Shown piece after piece: positions 15,264 through 24,259 of a stretch of 26,912 nucleotides of DNA. The stretch is taken from assembly GCA_050303415.1 (NCBI GenBank), contig JBNLBS010000027.1, positions 1 through 26,912 on the forward strand, written 5' to 3'. How positions within the stretch are numbered: position 1 is the first letter of the stretch; every line of letters starts with the position of its first letter. Both the position numbers and the translations under genes were made by a program. The notes beneath the pieces were generated by a model. The model ran no database searches, had not been told where the DNA came from, and worked only from the letters and a program-made list of their open reading frames with translations. The DNA comes from JBNLBS01 sp050303415. GTDB taxonomy: Bacteria; Pseudomonadota; Gammaproteobacteria; Methylococcales; Methylomonadaceae.

Positions 15264-16085
15264 ATGATTCTGATTAATGGTGAATCCAGACAAACATTAG
15301 ATATTACCGATCGTGCATTTCAATATGGCGATGGCCTTTTTGAAACCATAGAAGTATTAAACGGACAGCCGACATTACTTAACAGGCATCTAAGTCGATT
15401 AAAATACGGCTGTCAGCGTTTAAGAATTCCTACAATTGACTCCAAACTCTTAAACAGCGAAATAAAACAACTGACCAGCCAAATTGAACACGGCGTCATT
15501 AAAATAATTATTTCCCGGGGTTCCGGGGGCCGTGGTTATCGCTGCCCAGATAATGTAAAACCAACACGCATTATCAGTACTCATCCTCACCCGAATTATC
15601 CGAAAGAATTTCAACAAAAAGGTATAAAAGTTTTAATTTGCAACACCCAGTTAAGTTTGAATCCTGCCTTGACTGGTATTAAACATTTAAACCGACTGGA
15701 GCAGGTTTTAGCAAGAGCGGAGTGGGCTGACAATAATATACAGGAAGGCTTGATGCTTGATAGGACAGGCAAGGTAATTGAGGGTACGATGAGTAATTTT
15801 TTTTATGTGAAAAATAACACTCTATTTACTCCTGCAGAAGATCATTGTGCTGTTGCCGGTATTATGCGGGCATTAATAATAGAATTGGCAAACAAAAATG
15901 GTTTATCTATTTCTCATAGCTTAGCAGATAAGGAATTGCTGTTACAAGCTGATGAGGCCTTTGTCTGTAATTCAATTATCGGCATTTGGCCGATAGCACA
16001 ACTTTTACATAAAACCTGGCAAGTTGGAGAGATCACAAAGTCCATCATGTCATGGGTGGATATGTATATTAAGGACGAAAAATAG
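15264..16085 (+). CDS. pabC: Aminodeoxychorismate lyase PabC
   Basis: A PLP fold-type IV enzyme that converts 4-amino-4-deoxychorismate to 4-aminobenzoate for folate. The ATG at 15264 gives 273 residues beginning MILINGESRQTLDI, like E. coli PabC; a TTG two codons upstream is the alternative. RAFQYGDGLFETIEV (17-31) is the family start, the PLP lysine is Lys140 in TGIKHLNRLEQVLARAEW, and EGTMSNFFYV is the phosphate-binding region. It serves the same pathway as folE at 3567. The mltG gene begins 3 bases after its stop. Confidence 0.94.
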   Translation: MILINGESRQTLDITDRAFQYGDGLFETIEVLNGQPTLLNRHLSRLKYGCQRLRIPTIDSKLLNSEIKQLTSQIEHGVIKIIISRGSGGRGYRCPDNVKPTRIISTHPHPNYPKEFQQKGIKVLICNTQLSLNPALTGIKHLNRLEQVLARAEWADNNIQEGLMLDRTGKVIEGTMSNFFYVKNNTLFTPAEDHCAVAGIMRALIIELANKNGLSISHSLADKELLLQADEAFVCNSIIGIWPIAQLLHKTWQVGEITKSIMSWVDMYIKDEK

Positions 16086-16088
16086 CTT

Positions 16089-17081
16089 ATGCTTAACCGG
16101 ATAATTGGATTTGTAATTATTGTATTGAGTTTTGGTTTGGCTTGGGTGTGGATGGACTATAATGCAGCTAAAGAAAACCCGGTTATCAACCAAGAGATCA
16201 CTTTCACCATTAATAAAGGTGACACATTTAATCGCATCAGTCAAAAACTGATCCAACAAAAAATCCACATAAAACCCGTCTGGTTTAAAGTGTTAGCTTA
16301 TCAACAAGGTTTAATTAATAAGCTAAAAGCTGGGGAATATCTCTTAACACCTGGCCAAACGACCATGGAAATTTTGTCTACGTTTGCTCAAGGCAAAACC
16401 AAACAATATTCATTTACAATCCCCGAAGGATGGCAACTTAATCAAGTTATACAAGCGATTCAGTCCAATCCCAATATAAGGCATACTCTGATAAATACAG
16501 ATATGACTTCAATCCAACAACAATTGGGATTAGATACTCATCCTGAAGGGCAATTTTTTCCTGATACTTATTTCTTTGAAAAAGACACTACGGATGTTGC
16601 TTTATTAATCCGTGCTTTTAATGATATGCAAACTGTTTTGTCAGAAGAATGGCAAAAAAGGGACGATAATTTAGTATTAAAAACGCCTTATGAGGCGCTG
16701 ATTTTAGCGTCAATTGTGGAAAAGGAAACCGCACAGGCCGATGAAAGGCCATTAATCGCCGGCGTTTTCAGCCGACGTCTAAAAATAGGGATGCGTTTGC
16801 AAACCGACCCCACTGTTATTTATGGTATGGGCGAAGATTATCACGGTAATATACGTCACAAAGACTTAATATCGGTAACACCGTATAACACATATATTAT
16901 AAACGGATTGCCGCCTACACCGATTGCTCTGCCAGGACGGGCAGCAATTCATGCTGTACTTCATCCAGCGGCTGGAAAAAGCTTATATTTTGTAGCTCGA
17001 GGTGATGGCAGTCATGTTTTTTCTGATAATTTAATAGAACATAATCGGGCGGTTGATATTTATCAACGTAAAATAAAATGA
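16089..17081 (+). CDS. mltG: Endolytic murein transglycosylase MltG
   Basis: A membrane-anchored enzyme that cuts nascent glycan strands and may set their length. 330 residues: one N-terminal transmembrane helix (about 4-22), then a LysM-like segment around ITFTINKGDTFNRISQKL (37-54), and the YceG/MltG catalytic domain from about residue 100. The active-site motif ASIVEKETA (207-215) holds the catalytic Glu (211 or 213), followed by MRLQTDPTVIYGMG and NTYIINGLPPTPIALPG, all highly conserved. It overlaps tmk by 4 bases (ATGA). Confidence 0.95.
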   Translation: MLNRIIGFVIIVLSFGLAWVWMDYNAAKENPVINQEITFTINKGDTFNRISQKLIQQKIHIKPVWFKVLAYQQGLINKLKAGEYLLTPGQTTMEILSTFAQGKTKQYSFTIPEGWQLNQVIQAIQSNPNIRHTLINTDMTSIQQQLGLDTHPEGQFFPDTYFFEKDTTDVALLIRAFNDMQTVLSEEWQKRDDNLVLKTPYEALILASIVEKETAQADERPLIAGVFSRRLKIGMRLQTDPTVIYGMGEDYHGNIRHKDLISVTPYNTYIINGLPPTPIALPGRAAIHAVLHPAAGKSLYFVARGDGSHVFSDNLIEHNRAVDIYQRKIK

Positions 17082-17701
17082 AACCAGGCAAGTTTATTAC
17101 CTTAGAAGGCGGGGAAGGCGTTGGAAAAACGACTAATCTGGCGTTTGTTCAACAACTGTTGGAACAAAATAATATTCAGGTGATAGTTACTCGTGAGCCT
17201 GGTGGCACGCCTCTCGCTGAGAAAATTCGCCAATTATTACTGGATAATGATTCAGAAATTTTTTCGGAAACCACCGAACTATTATTGATGTTTGCTGCTC
17301 GTGCTCAACATATCAAGCATGTAATTAACCCTGCTTTAGAGCAGGGTATATGGGTGCTTTGTGATCGTTTTACCGATGCAACCTATGCCTATCAGGGCGG
17401 CGGTCGCTATATGGACATGGAAACTATTGCCTGGTTAGAAAAACTGGTACAACATGACTTACAACCCGACCTTACTTTATTGCTGGATGCACCGGTCGAA
17501 ACAGGAGCTGCAAGAGCAAAATCACGCGGCAAATTGGATCGTTTCGAATCTGAAAAAATAGCTTTTTTTGAACGTGTAAGAAAAACTTATTTATCAAAGG
17601 CACAATCACATCCGAATAGAATAAGCGTTATTAATGCTGATCAACCATTGGAATCGGTGCAGGCGTCTATTGAAAAAGTAATTACATCATTATTACGATG
17701 A
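17078..17701 (+). CDS. tmk: Thymidylate kinase Tmk
   Basis: Phosphorylates dTMP to dTDP with ATP for DNA synthesis. 207 residues, with P-loop GGEGVGKTT (11-19), the TREPGGTPLAEKIR segment (38-51), the DRF motif (96-98) with FTDATYAYQGGGR, and the LID region around GAARAKSRGKLDRFE (143-157). Its start overlaps mltG by 4 bases and its stop overlaps holB by 4 bases, so the three are coupled. Confidence 0.96.
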   Translation: MKPGKFITLEGGEGVGKTTNLAFVQQLLEQNNIQVIVTREPGGTPLAEKIRQLLLDNDSEIFSETTELLLMFAARAQHIKHVINPALEQGIWVLCDRFTDATYAYQGGGRYMDMETIAWLEKLVQHDLQPDLTLLLDAPVETGAARAKSRGKLDRFESEKIAFFERVRKTYLSKAQSHPNRISVINADQPLESVQASIEKVITSLLR

Positions 17702-18690
17702 CCGATTCCCGATTTTTATACCCATGGCAAAAAAATGATTGGCGGCAACTGGTCAATTATATCCAGCAAGACCGCATTCCCCAGGCTTTATTAATGTCCG
17801 GACGGCAAGGAATCGGCAAACTTCATTTAGCCAAACAATTTGCTGCAGCCTTAATGTGCAGTCAACCCGATGAAGTTGGATTAAGTTGCGGCCAATGCCA
17901 AAACTGCAGACTTATCTCGGCAAATACTCATCCGGATTTTTTAATAATTGAACCGGAAGAAGAGGGTAAACGTATTGTCATTGATCAAATTCGGACTTTG
18001 CTTACTAAATTAACCTTGAAACCACAATATGATGGCTTCAGGGTGGTCATAATCCGTCCGGCTGATGTTATAAACCATTTTGCCGCCAATGCATTTTTGA
18101 AATGTCTAGAAGAGCCAAATGATAGAACCCTCATTATTTTAGTGACTGATCAACCTTCAAAACTGCCCATTACCATTTCCAGCCGTTGTCAAAAACTTGT
18201 TATACAACAACCTGATAAAGAAATCGTATTAGCCTGGTTGAGGCAACAACAAAGCAATAACGATAGTGAAATATTGTTAGCCCTTGCTCAGGGTGCACCT
18301 TTAAAAGCTAATGAATATCAACAACAGAATCTTTTACAAATCAGAAATGAATGTTTTGAATCATGGATAAAAATTGCAAATCACCAAAATAATCCGGTTT
18401 TAATTGCAGATAAATGGTGCAAACTTGAGCTTTCTGAACTATTATTCTGGTTAACGTCGTGGATTATAGACTTAACCAAGCTTAAATTTAATGCACCTGA
18501 TCACAAATTTTTTAATCCGGATTTGATTGTTCAGTTAGAAAAATTAGCAAAAACATTAGAATTAGAGCAGTTATATAAGCAATATTACTTAGTAATAAAT
18601 AGCCGACAAAGACTACATAGCCAATTAAATCAGCAATTGATCCTGGAAGAATTATTAATTCAATGGTCAATTAGTAATGGAAGAAATTAA
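17698..18690 (+). CDS. holB: DNA polymerase III delta' subunit HolB
   Basis: The delta' subunit of the clamp loader that places the beta clamp on primed DNA. 330 residues. The AAA+ part has a relaxed P-loop, SGRQGIGKLHLA (34-45), where the usual Thr/Ser after Lys is Leu; E. coli delta' is likewise not an ATPase. Zinc ligands are probably Cys54, Cys64, Cys67 and Cys70 (CGQCQNC). The sensor-like segments FLKCLEEP and ITISSRCQKL (SRC motif acting as arginine finger) are present. The C-terminal helical domain is divergent, as is usual. pilZ starts at the very end. Confidence 0.94.
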   Translation: MTDSRFLYPWQKNDWRQLVNYIQQDRIPQALLMSGRQGIGKLHLAKQFAAALMCSQPDEVGLSCGQCQNCRLISANTHPDFLIIEPEEEGKRIVIDQIRTLLTKLTLKPQYDGFRVVIIRPADVINHFAANAFLKCLEEPNDRTLIILVTDQPSKLPITISSRCQKLVIQQPDKEIVLAWLRQQQSNNDSEILLALAQGAPLKANEYQQQNLLQIRNECFESWIKIANHQNNPVLIADKWCKLELSELLFWLTSWIIDLTKLKFNAPDHKFFNPDLIVQLEKLAKTLELEQLYKQYYLVINSRQRLHSQLNQQLILEELLIQWSISNGRN

Positions 18691-18691
18691 C

Positions 18692-19042
18692 ATGACTGAA
18701 AAAGCTCCAAGACAAGGTATTTTATCTCTGTCTATTAAAGATAAAAACGCACTCTATGCAGCCTATATGCCTTTCGTTATCAATGGCGGTTTATTTATAC
18801 CAACAAACCGCGATTACAACATGGGCCAAGAGGTATTTATGTTGCTTAACTTAATGGAAGAAACCGAGCGCTTACCCATAGCAGGCACTATTATTTGGAA
18901 AACACCGCCAGGTGCAGAAGGGTATAGAGCAACGGGTATTGGTGTGCAATTCAGTGATCAGGATGATGGTGTAGCTCGTAATAAAATAGAAAATTACTTA
19001 GCCGGTGGGCTAGAGTCAGATCGTTCCACGCACACCATGTAA
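18692..19042 (+). CDS. pilZ: Type IV pilus assembly protein PilZ
   Basis: A 116-residue PilZ protein needed for type IV pilus assembly and twitching. It matches the Pseudomonas protein closely: GILSLSIKDKNALYAAYMPF, NGGLFIPTN, EVFMLLNLMEETERLPIAGTIIW, GIGVQFSDQD, RNKIENYLAG and the end SDRSTHTM. It lacks the N-terminal RxxxR motif of c-di-GMP-binding PilZ domains, as does the founding PilZ. The ATG at 18692 is preferred over 18677 because GGAAG sits 8 bases upstream. The alternative would place the start inside holB and add five residues. The order holB-pilZ-tatD is the Pseudomonas order. Confidence 0.95.
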   Translation: MTEKAPRQGILSLSIKDKNALYAAYMPFVINGGLFIPTNRDYNMGQEVFMLLNLMEETERLPIAGTIIWKTPPGAEGYRATGIGVQFSDQDDGVARNKIENYLAGGLESDRSTHTM

Positions 19043-19083
19043 TAAGTCTTTCCCTTTTCTCAAATACAGTTTTTCCGGGTTTT

Positions 19084-19848
19084 ATGTTAATTGACTCTCA
19101 TTGTCATTTAGATCGTATCGATCTTGCGCCTTATCAAAATGATTTCGCTTGCTTTATCAATGACGCGAAAAAACATATGATTGAGCATATGCTGTGTATC
19201 AGTATTGATCTTGAATCATATCCAGCATTGCAATCATTAGTTGAAGATTTTGATCAAATTTCCCTTAGTGTTGGTGTTCACCCTAATGTCAATCAGGGTG
19301 AAGAACCAACGGTCGAGCGTTTAATTGAATTGGCTCAAAATAAAAAAGTGGTGGCAATTGGTGAAACCGGACTGGATTATTTTAGAAGTGAAGGTGACTT
19401 AACCTGGCAGCAACAACGTTTTCGAAATCATATCTCTGCCGCCAAAGAGGTTAATAAACCGCTGATTATTCACACCAGAGAAGCAAAAGTCGATACGTTA
19501 GACATCCTTGAACAGGAAGGGGCGGCTGAAACAGGGGGTGTAATACATTGCTTTACAGAAGATTGGGAATTTGCAAAAAAAGCACTAGATTTAAATTTTT
19601 ATATCTCGTTTTCAGGTATAGTTACATTTAATAGCGCCAAAGAAATAAAAGAAGTGGCAAAAAAAGTGCCTTCTGATCGCTATTTAATAGAAACCGATTC
19701 GCCTTATTTGGCACCCGTGCCATTTAGAGGAAAACCGAATTATCCGACTTATGTTCGCTATGTTGCTGAACACATCGCTGAATTAAGAGGGGTGGATTTT
19801 AATACCATCGCTGAACAATCAAGCGCTAATTACGAAGTATTATTTTAA
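19084..19848 (+). CDS. ycfH: TatD family deoxyribonuclease/hydrolase (YcfH type)
   Basis: A metal-dependent hydrolase of the amidohydrolase superfamily. 254 residues with the whole ligand set: His6 and His8 in DSHCHLD, Glu94 in AIGETGLDYF, His130 in PLIIHTREA, His155 in GVIHCFT and Asp205 in IETDSPYLAP. E. coli paralogues act as 3'-5' exonucleases or D-aminoacyl-tRNA-related repair enzymes; the in vivo role of YcfH is not settled. The position after holB and pilZ supports the YcfH subgroup. The acyltransferase gene follows closely. Confidence 0.93.
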   Translation: MLIDSHCHLDRIDLAPYQNDFACFINDAKKHMIEHMLCISIDLESYPALQSLVEDFDQISLSVGVHPNVNQGEEPTVERLIELAQNKKVVAIGETGLDYFRSEGDLTWQQQRFRNHISAAKEVNKPLIIHTREAKVDTLDILEQEGAAETGGVIHCFTEDWEFAKKALDLNFYISFSGIVTFNSAKEIKEVAKKVPSDRYLIETDSPYLAPVPFRGKPNYPTYVRYVAEHIAELRGVDFNTIAEQSSANYEVLF

Positions 19849-19860
19849 AGGATGAATAGT

Positions 19861-20592
19861 ATGGATGCTGAAGTGAAATTTGATGTCGTTAATTGTTATA
19901 AACAGTATTTTTATACTAAAGCTGCGAATACTGATGAATTAAAAGAGGAAGCCTATCGATTAAGGTATAAAGTCTATCTAGAAGAGTTGTCCTATTATGG
20001 ACTTAATACAATTGATCATCAGGAAAAAGACGAATTCGATAAATTTTCATTACACAGTCTTCTATTCCATAAAGAGTCTAATCAACTTATTGGATGCACG
20101 CGTTTAGTTCCCTTTATTAATGATGGTGTTAACCATTTACCCTTTGAAAAATACTGCAAAAACTCTATTGAGTTACAAGAAGCTTTAATAGCCAGATCAG
20201 GTTCGAATAAAGTCGGAGAATTATCAAGGTTAATCATTGCTCCTGAATTCAGGTGTAGACAACCTGAATGGGACAGTAACAAGAAAATTTTTGTACAAAG
20301 AACTATTGAGCGTCGAAGAGTTGATCGTAATTTTTTGCCGGTTTGTATAACAATTGCCAGTATAAATTTACTTTTACACGAGAATATTAATTATGCATTT
20401 GCCTTAATGGAACCACGCTTAGTTTTATTACTTAAACGGTTTGGATTGGTAATGGAAGAAATAGGAAGTGCAGTCAATGTTTATGGGGAAAGGTTGCCTT
20501 ATCTGATTGATGCAAAAGCTAGTTTTGAAAATTTCGTACCAAATTACAAAGTATTATTTTCAATTATTAGTGAAGAATATAAACAAACATAA
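19861..20592 (+). CDS. PEP-CTERM/exosortase system-associated acyltransferase
   Basis: A 243-residue GNAT-type protein. LKEEAYRLRYKVYLEEL near the start, LLFHKESNQLIGCTRLVPF in the middle and KVGELSRLIIAPEFRCR are the marks of the exosortase-associated acyltransferase group, which also resembles acyl-homoserine-lactone synthases in fold. It is thought to act in the exopolysaccharide/PEP-CTERM surface system; the reaction is not known to me. The ATG at 19861 is preferred, since AAAGG lies 9 bases upstream; the ATG at 19852 sits immediately after that sequence. No exosortase or PEP-CTERM protein gene is in the window. Confidence 0.8.
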   Translation: MDAEVKFDVVNCYKQYFYTKAANTDELKEEAYRLRYKVYLEELSYYGLNTIDHQEKDEFDKFSLHSLLFHKESNQLIGCTRLVPFINDGVNHLPFEKYCKNSIELQEALIARSGSNKVGELSRLIIAPEFRCRQPEWDSNKKIFVQRTIERRRVDRNFLPVCITIASINLLLHENINYAFALMEPRLVLLLKRFGLVMEEIGSAVNVYGERLPYLIDAKASFENFVPNYKVLFSIISEEYKQT

Positions 20593-20702
20593 GCTAGATG
20601 AAAAGATAAATTAAAACGAAAGTTAAAAAGTTCTATCGCTCTAGCTTTTGACTTTGTTATGAATGTTTTTGTGAAAAAGCTACAACCACTAATAAAGAAT
20701 AT

Positions 20703-21935
20703 TTAAAAGCTATAAGATACCATTACTGCATATAAATCCCAGTGCTGTGTGGTACCTGTTTTATTTTCCAGAGATGATAACCAACCGGTCCCATTTACCC
20801 TGTGGTATTCGGCACTGACTAATAGTTCAGGTATTACTTTTAAACGTAAGCCAACCGTCCAATCCTTAGCAAAACGAGAGTATTTAGCAATACCCAATTT
20901 ACGAGCGGCTTTCTTTCCATCACGATCATTTTCATCATGTACTAGGCTGTCATATCGCACTAACCCCTCTAGATAAGAGGTAAAACGATATGTTCCTTGA
21001 AGGTAATAACTTTCCCCAGTAGTGTCACTATCCGGCACAACTCCAAGGTCATCTGATTTAAGACGTCTTATCGCAAATTCACCTGTCAGGCTCCAGTTTT
21101 CAGCATTATATTGTGCTGAAAATACTAATGGGTTAAAAGACATATATCCTGAAGATAAAATATTATTTCTGGATTCATAATCAACATTAAAATCGGCGTA
21201 ACTTATTGCAAGGCGAACCATGCCATCCTGCCATTCATAATTAAGCCTGGAAATAAAACTTAAATCTCCTGTTAATGCACCGGAAAAATTTCCTAATGTC
21301 CCCTTGTCAAAGTGAGCATCATCTACTCGGGATTGGATACCACCAACAGTTAGGTAAAAATCACCTATGGGGCTTCTGTATTCGCCATAAAAATAACCCC
21401 CGTCAGCTGATAAAGAGAGATTACGAGTGCGATCAAAATAAATTGATTGAGGCAAAAAGATACTTGGCCGAGTAGAGGCAACATCACGAGTATCATTATA
21501 TAACCCGTAAGGATTTGGAACCCGACCAGCTTTTATCCCCACCAGAAACGTTTCTGTGGAATAAAAACTATAATCAACCAAACCGTAATCTATACGCAGA
21601 CCATCCTCATCCATTTCTCCTTGGTCACGCCATAAAACTTGCATGGCAATTTGAAGATCTGGGTTTATTTTCCATGAACCGTTAATGCCAAGTTCTCTGA
21701 AATCAATTGAGATATTATCATCGCTTCGACCGGAAAAATTATTATCCGAAGTATGTACAAACCCTTGAGATAAAAAACCATGAATTTGTACCGACTCGGG
21801 TAGCCAATTGTCTTTATTCTCATCTGCGAAAGTGGTTGGCACCATAAATAATTGCATTAAAACAATTAACGGGAGCGGGGCACGTCTAAGAATAAATATC
21901 ATAAAAGTAAGATTATTTTTATATTTAAATTTCAT
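20703..21935 (-). CDS. Porin-like outer-membrane beta-barrel protein
   Basis: A 410-residue exported protein. A long signal peptide with hydrophobic core at about 20-36 ends at TFA (37). The mature part has alternating hydrophobic strands with aromatic girdles (for example QIHGFLSQGFVHTS, LGINGSWKINPDLQIAMQVLWRD, LVSAEYHRVNGTGW) and ends VMVSYSF, the aromatic C-terminus recognised by the barrel-insertion machinery. It lies 3 bases downstream of a PstS-like protein gene and is surely in one operon with it. I do not know its substrate; phosphate or another oxyanion is a guess from the neighbour. Confidence 0.8.
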   Translation of the reverse strand: MKFKYKNNLTFMIFILRRAPLPLIVLMQLFMVPTTFADENKDNWLPESVQIHGFLSQGFVHTSDNNFSGRSDDNISIDFRELGINGSWKINPDLQIAMQVLWRDQGEMDEDGLRIDYGLVDYSFYSTETFLVGIKAGRVPNPYGLYNDTRDVASTRPSIFLPQSIYFDRTRNLSLSADGGYFYGEYRSPIGDFYLTVGGIQSRVDDAHFDKGTLGNFSGALTGDLSFISRLNYEWQDGMVRLAISYADFNVDYESRNNILSSGYMSFNPLVFSAQYNAENWSLTGEFAIRRLKSDDLGVVPDSDTTGESYYLQGTYRFTSYLEGLVRYDSLVHDENDRDGKKAARKLGIAKYSRFAKDWTVGLRLKVIPELLVSAEYHRVNGTGWLSSLENKTGTTQHWDLYAVMVSYSF

Positions 21936-21938
21936 AGG

Positions 21939-22415
21939 CTATTCATCCGTAAAATTAAGCAGTTTGATTCCTTCAATTATGTCTTCCGTGTTCATATAAC
22001 CAATGGCGCCAGGTGTTGAAGCAACAGTGTCCAGCATTTCTTGTTTGCTTTTAAGTAATGTAGGGGCCTGACCAGAACCGCTATAGATAGCCTGATCCCA
22101 GATTCTTCGAATTTGATGGGGAAAAATATTTAAAACCTGTTTGCAAAAGTTTCTATGCAGATCGTGTCTGTCTTCAAGCACAAAAACCCGGATTGGTGTT
22201 CCATCATTCCAGCGCTTTAAGCGCATTTTAAAAATGGCTCTTAACCCCTGTTTGCTGATTGAATCCTGGGATAGCCCTGCATTAACAACGGTTCGAACAA
22301 TAAGCGGTGGGGTATCATCATCAGATAACACAGGCGTTGCCCAACCAATCAAACATATCACAATGATAGTAAGGTTTAAATTAAGCCAATGTTTCTGAAA
22401 ACACTTTAATAGCAC
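21939..22415 (-). CDS. Small PstS-like periplasmic binding protein, GTG start
   Basis: A 158-residue protein with an N-terminal signal (hydrophobic 14-30, cleavage probably after VLS at 31). The rest resembles one lobe of phosphate-type binding proteins: LRAIFKMRLKRWNDGTPIRVFVLEDRHDLHRNFCKQVLN (63-101), then STPGAIGYMN (134-143), which is the hallmark of the PstS/PBP-like family. At about half the length of PstS it is a one-domain form, a group often encoded beside outer-membrane or sensor genes. The start is a GTG at 22415; no ATG occurs before the conserved part, and no Shine-Dalgarno is visible. It probably works with the porin immediately downstream. Confidence 0.75.
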   Translation of the reverse strand: MLLKCFQKHWLNLNLTIIVICLIGWATPVLSDDDTPPLIVRTVVNAGLSQDSISKQGLRAIFKMRLKRWNDGTPIRVFVLEDRHDLHRNFCKQVLNIFPHQIRRIWDQAIYSGSGQAPTLLKSKQEMLDTVASTPGAIGYMNTEDIIEGIKLLNFTDE

Positions 22416-22475
22416 AATAATTATTATTCTAGTTGTCTATGATATATTTAAATAGCGAATTATAAGTCATTTTAC

Positions 22476-23591
22476 TTATTTTATCAGCTCAATTGCACGA
22501 ACTAATTGTTCTTTAGTAATGTAAAAGTGCGCTGAGAAGCGTATACCACGACCTCTCTGAGCACAAATCACGCCATTCTTTTGTAAAAAACGATATAAAT
22601 CAATTGTTGCTATTGTATTATGTTTAAAAATGACAATTCCCGATTGGAATTTTTTATTATTGTTAGATAATAGACTAAGATGCTTGGATTGTGCAATTAG
22701 ATCATTTAAAATTTGTGCGTTTTCAAGCACTTTATTTTCTACCTTATCCATACCAAGTTCTAACAGAAGTGATAAGCTACTCGATAAAGCATGGATGGCT
22801 AACATATTGGGGCTGCCGCACTCAAAGCGTTGCGAAGTAGGGTGGATATCCCACGGTTTGTTCTCATAATTATGAATATCCTTCATCATATGCCAGCCAT
22901 ATTGAGTTAACTTCAGCCTATTACGTGCTTCTGGAGTTGTATAAAATACACCAAGTCCTTCCGGCCCCAGTAACCATTTGTGGCCATCAGCCATTACAAA
23001 ATCTGCGTGACAGGCTTGTACATCAAATTGAACGGCACCAAGGCTCTGAATCGCATCGATACAAAATAAAATATTATTTTGTTTACAAAAACGACCAATT
23101 TTTTCAATATCAAGCCGTGTACCAGTGGCGAATTGAATTGAACTAATGGTAATTAAACGGGTATTGCGATCTACTAAAGAAAATAAAGCGTCTTCAGGCG
23201 ATAAGTCTTGAGTTAAATCTGCCTGACGTAATTCAACACCTTGATCAGATAATGATTGCCAGGGAATACGATTAGATGGAAATTCTTCATTGGAGGTAAC
23301 GATATTGTCATTAGCATTCCAATCCAAACCATAAGCGACAAAAGAAAGCGCCTCGGATGTATTCTTTACCAAGGCAATATCTTCGGCAGAAGGGGCATTC
23401 AGTAATGTCTTAAATTGATGTCGAAGCTCTTGTTCTTTTTTTAACCAATCAAGATAATGCTTGGAACCAACGTGCAGGTTTTGCTCTGCAAATTTTATAA
23501 CAGCATCACAGGTACGCTTGGGCCAAGGCGCAACCGCAGCATGGTTTAAATAAATAATATCGTCATCTAAAGCAAATTCGGAACGATTCAT
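22476..23591 (-). CDS. Class V aminotransferase-fold PLP enzyme
   Basis: A 371-residue PLP enzyme of the class V/NifS-like superfamily. YLNHAAVAPWP (14-24) is the start typical of the isopenicillin-N-epimerase-like and selenocysteine-lyase-like branch. Asp179 in ILFCIDAIQSLGAV binds the PLP pyridine nitrogen and Lys205 in ADGHKWLLGPEGLGVFY is the Schiff-base lysine. The C-terminal part has RGRGIRFSAHFY. I see no conserved cysteine loop at the position used by cysteine desulfurases, so a desulfurase role is less likely. Substrate unknown. It lies 33 bases downstream of the short histidine-tail gene with AAGGA as possible ribosome site. Confidence 0.88.
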   Translation of the reverse strand: MNRSEFALDDDIIYLNHAAVAPWPKRTCDAVIKFAEQNLHVGSKHYLDWLKKEQELRHQFKTLLNAPSAEDIALVKNTSEALSFVAYGLDWNANDNIVTSNEEFPSNRIPWQSLSDQGVELRQADLTQDLSPEDALFSLVDRNTRLITISSIQFATGTRLDIEKIGRFCKQNNILFCIDAIQSLGAVQFDVQACHADFVMADGHKWLLGPEGLGVFYTTPEARNRLKLTQYGWHMMKDIHNYENKPWDIHPTSQRFECGSPNMLAIHALSSSLSLLLELGMDKVENKVLENAQILNDLIAQSKHLSLLSNNNKKFQSGIVIFKHNTIATIDLYRFLQKNGVICAQRGRGIRFSAHFYITKEQLVRAIELIK

Positions 23592-23615
23592 AAGCAGTAG
23601 TCCTTATCCTGCGGT

Positions 23616-23892
23616 GGGAAATTTTTATTGTTTTTTATAAATTTCTGCCGGATCAATCGAAGCCCAAATATTGGTTTGAGTAATATCTTTAACTTCGGAT
23701 AAATTTTTAAACAATTCTGAAGCCTCATCAAGTGATTTATCAAGTAATTTAAGAACCTCAGGGTTAAAATCCTGACAATTTTCAGCTTCGATTTTATAAA
23801 GTAGCATCTGGTTAAGCAGGTTATTCAGTATATGCTGATTGGCTTTGAGCATGGAATTGTAAATGTTAATGGCTTCTAATTGTTTTTCTTTT
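23616..23892. repeat. Direct repeat, copy 1 (shared histidine tail)
   Basis: About 277 bases that are highly similar to 24370-24645, in the same orientation. They cover the tail of the 175-residue gene and about ten bases past its stop. Long identical runs include AAAATCCTGACAATTTTCAGC and ATGCTGATTGGCTTTGAGC shortened to their cores. Confidence 0.85.
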
Positions 23893-24152
23893 GCCAAAAT
23901 TTTGTTTGAAGAGTAATCTGCAAAAATGCCAAATGCCACAATTAATATAACAATAGAAATTCGCATCCATAACTCATTTATATCATCCGGGATTAACTCA
24001 AATTGAGCTTCTTGATAAATAAAGTAATGGATAGATGAATCTAAAAACCAATAGATGATTGCAACTAGAACGGCAATCGATAAATACATTCTTTTTTTCA
24101 AAATATAATCTCTACAACCTTGAATCTGTATTTTATGATTTTTATTGCTCAA
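23625..24152 (-). CDS. Two-helix membrane protein with cytoplasmic histidine tail
   Basis: A 175-residue protein of unrecognised family. Two membrane helices at about 22-40 and 64-80 flank a short periplasmic loop. Then comes a cytoplasmic tail from KEKQLEAINIYNSMLKANQ (88-106) into HILNNLLNQM with His107, and on to NIWASIDPAEIY. The tail resembles the dimerisation/phospho-acceptor helix of histidine kinases of the LytS type (H-x-L-x-N-x-L-N), but no ATPase domain follows. The tail is nearly identical to that of the neighbouring 332-residue protein. The start is a TTG (24150-24152); the ATG at residue 22 is an alternative that would remove the polar N-terminus. It ends 33 bases before the aminotransferase-fold gene. 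Confidence 0.75.
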   Translation of the reverse strand: MSNKNHKIQIQGCRDYILKKRMYLSIAVLVAIIYWFLDSSIHYFIYQEAQFELIPDDINELWMRISIVILIVAFGIFADYSSNKILAKEKQLEAINIYNSMLKANQHILNNLLNQMLLYKIEAENCQDFNPEVLKLLDKSLDEASELFKNLSEVKDITQTNIWASIDPAEIYKKQ

Positions 24153-24244
24153 TGTAGAGCATTAAGTAATAAAAAAGACAATTTTTAAATAAAGGCAATC
24201 TCATATTGTCTATACATACCACCACAGACTATTTTTTAATTCAA

Positions 24245-24259
24245 ACTCTTTCAAAGAGT
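24245..24259. promoter_or_regulatory. Short palindrome in the gap between the two histidine-tail genes
   Basis: ACTCTTT and AAAGAGT are perfect reverse complements around one C. It sits about 90 bases upstream of the 175-residue gene in an otherwise featureless 231-base gap. It could be an operator or part of a transcript hairpin; no T-run is attached. Confidence 0.25.

Noticed and set aside
19861..20592. Acyl-homoserine-lactone (autoinducer) synthase
   Set aside because: The fold is shared, but the GELSRLIIAPEFR-type segments fit the exosortase-associated acyltransferase group, and no LuxR-type regulator is adjacent.
20593..20702. Possible bidirectional terminator between the convergent acyltransferase and porin genes
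   Set aside because: AAGCTAGA and TCTAGCTT can pair, but the loop would be about 40 bases, so a terminator is not supported.
22476..23591. Cysteine desulfurase (NifS/IscS/SufS)
   Set aside because: The start YLNHAAVAPWP and the lack of a recognisable active-site cysteine loop point to another branch of the class V fold.
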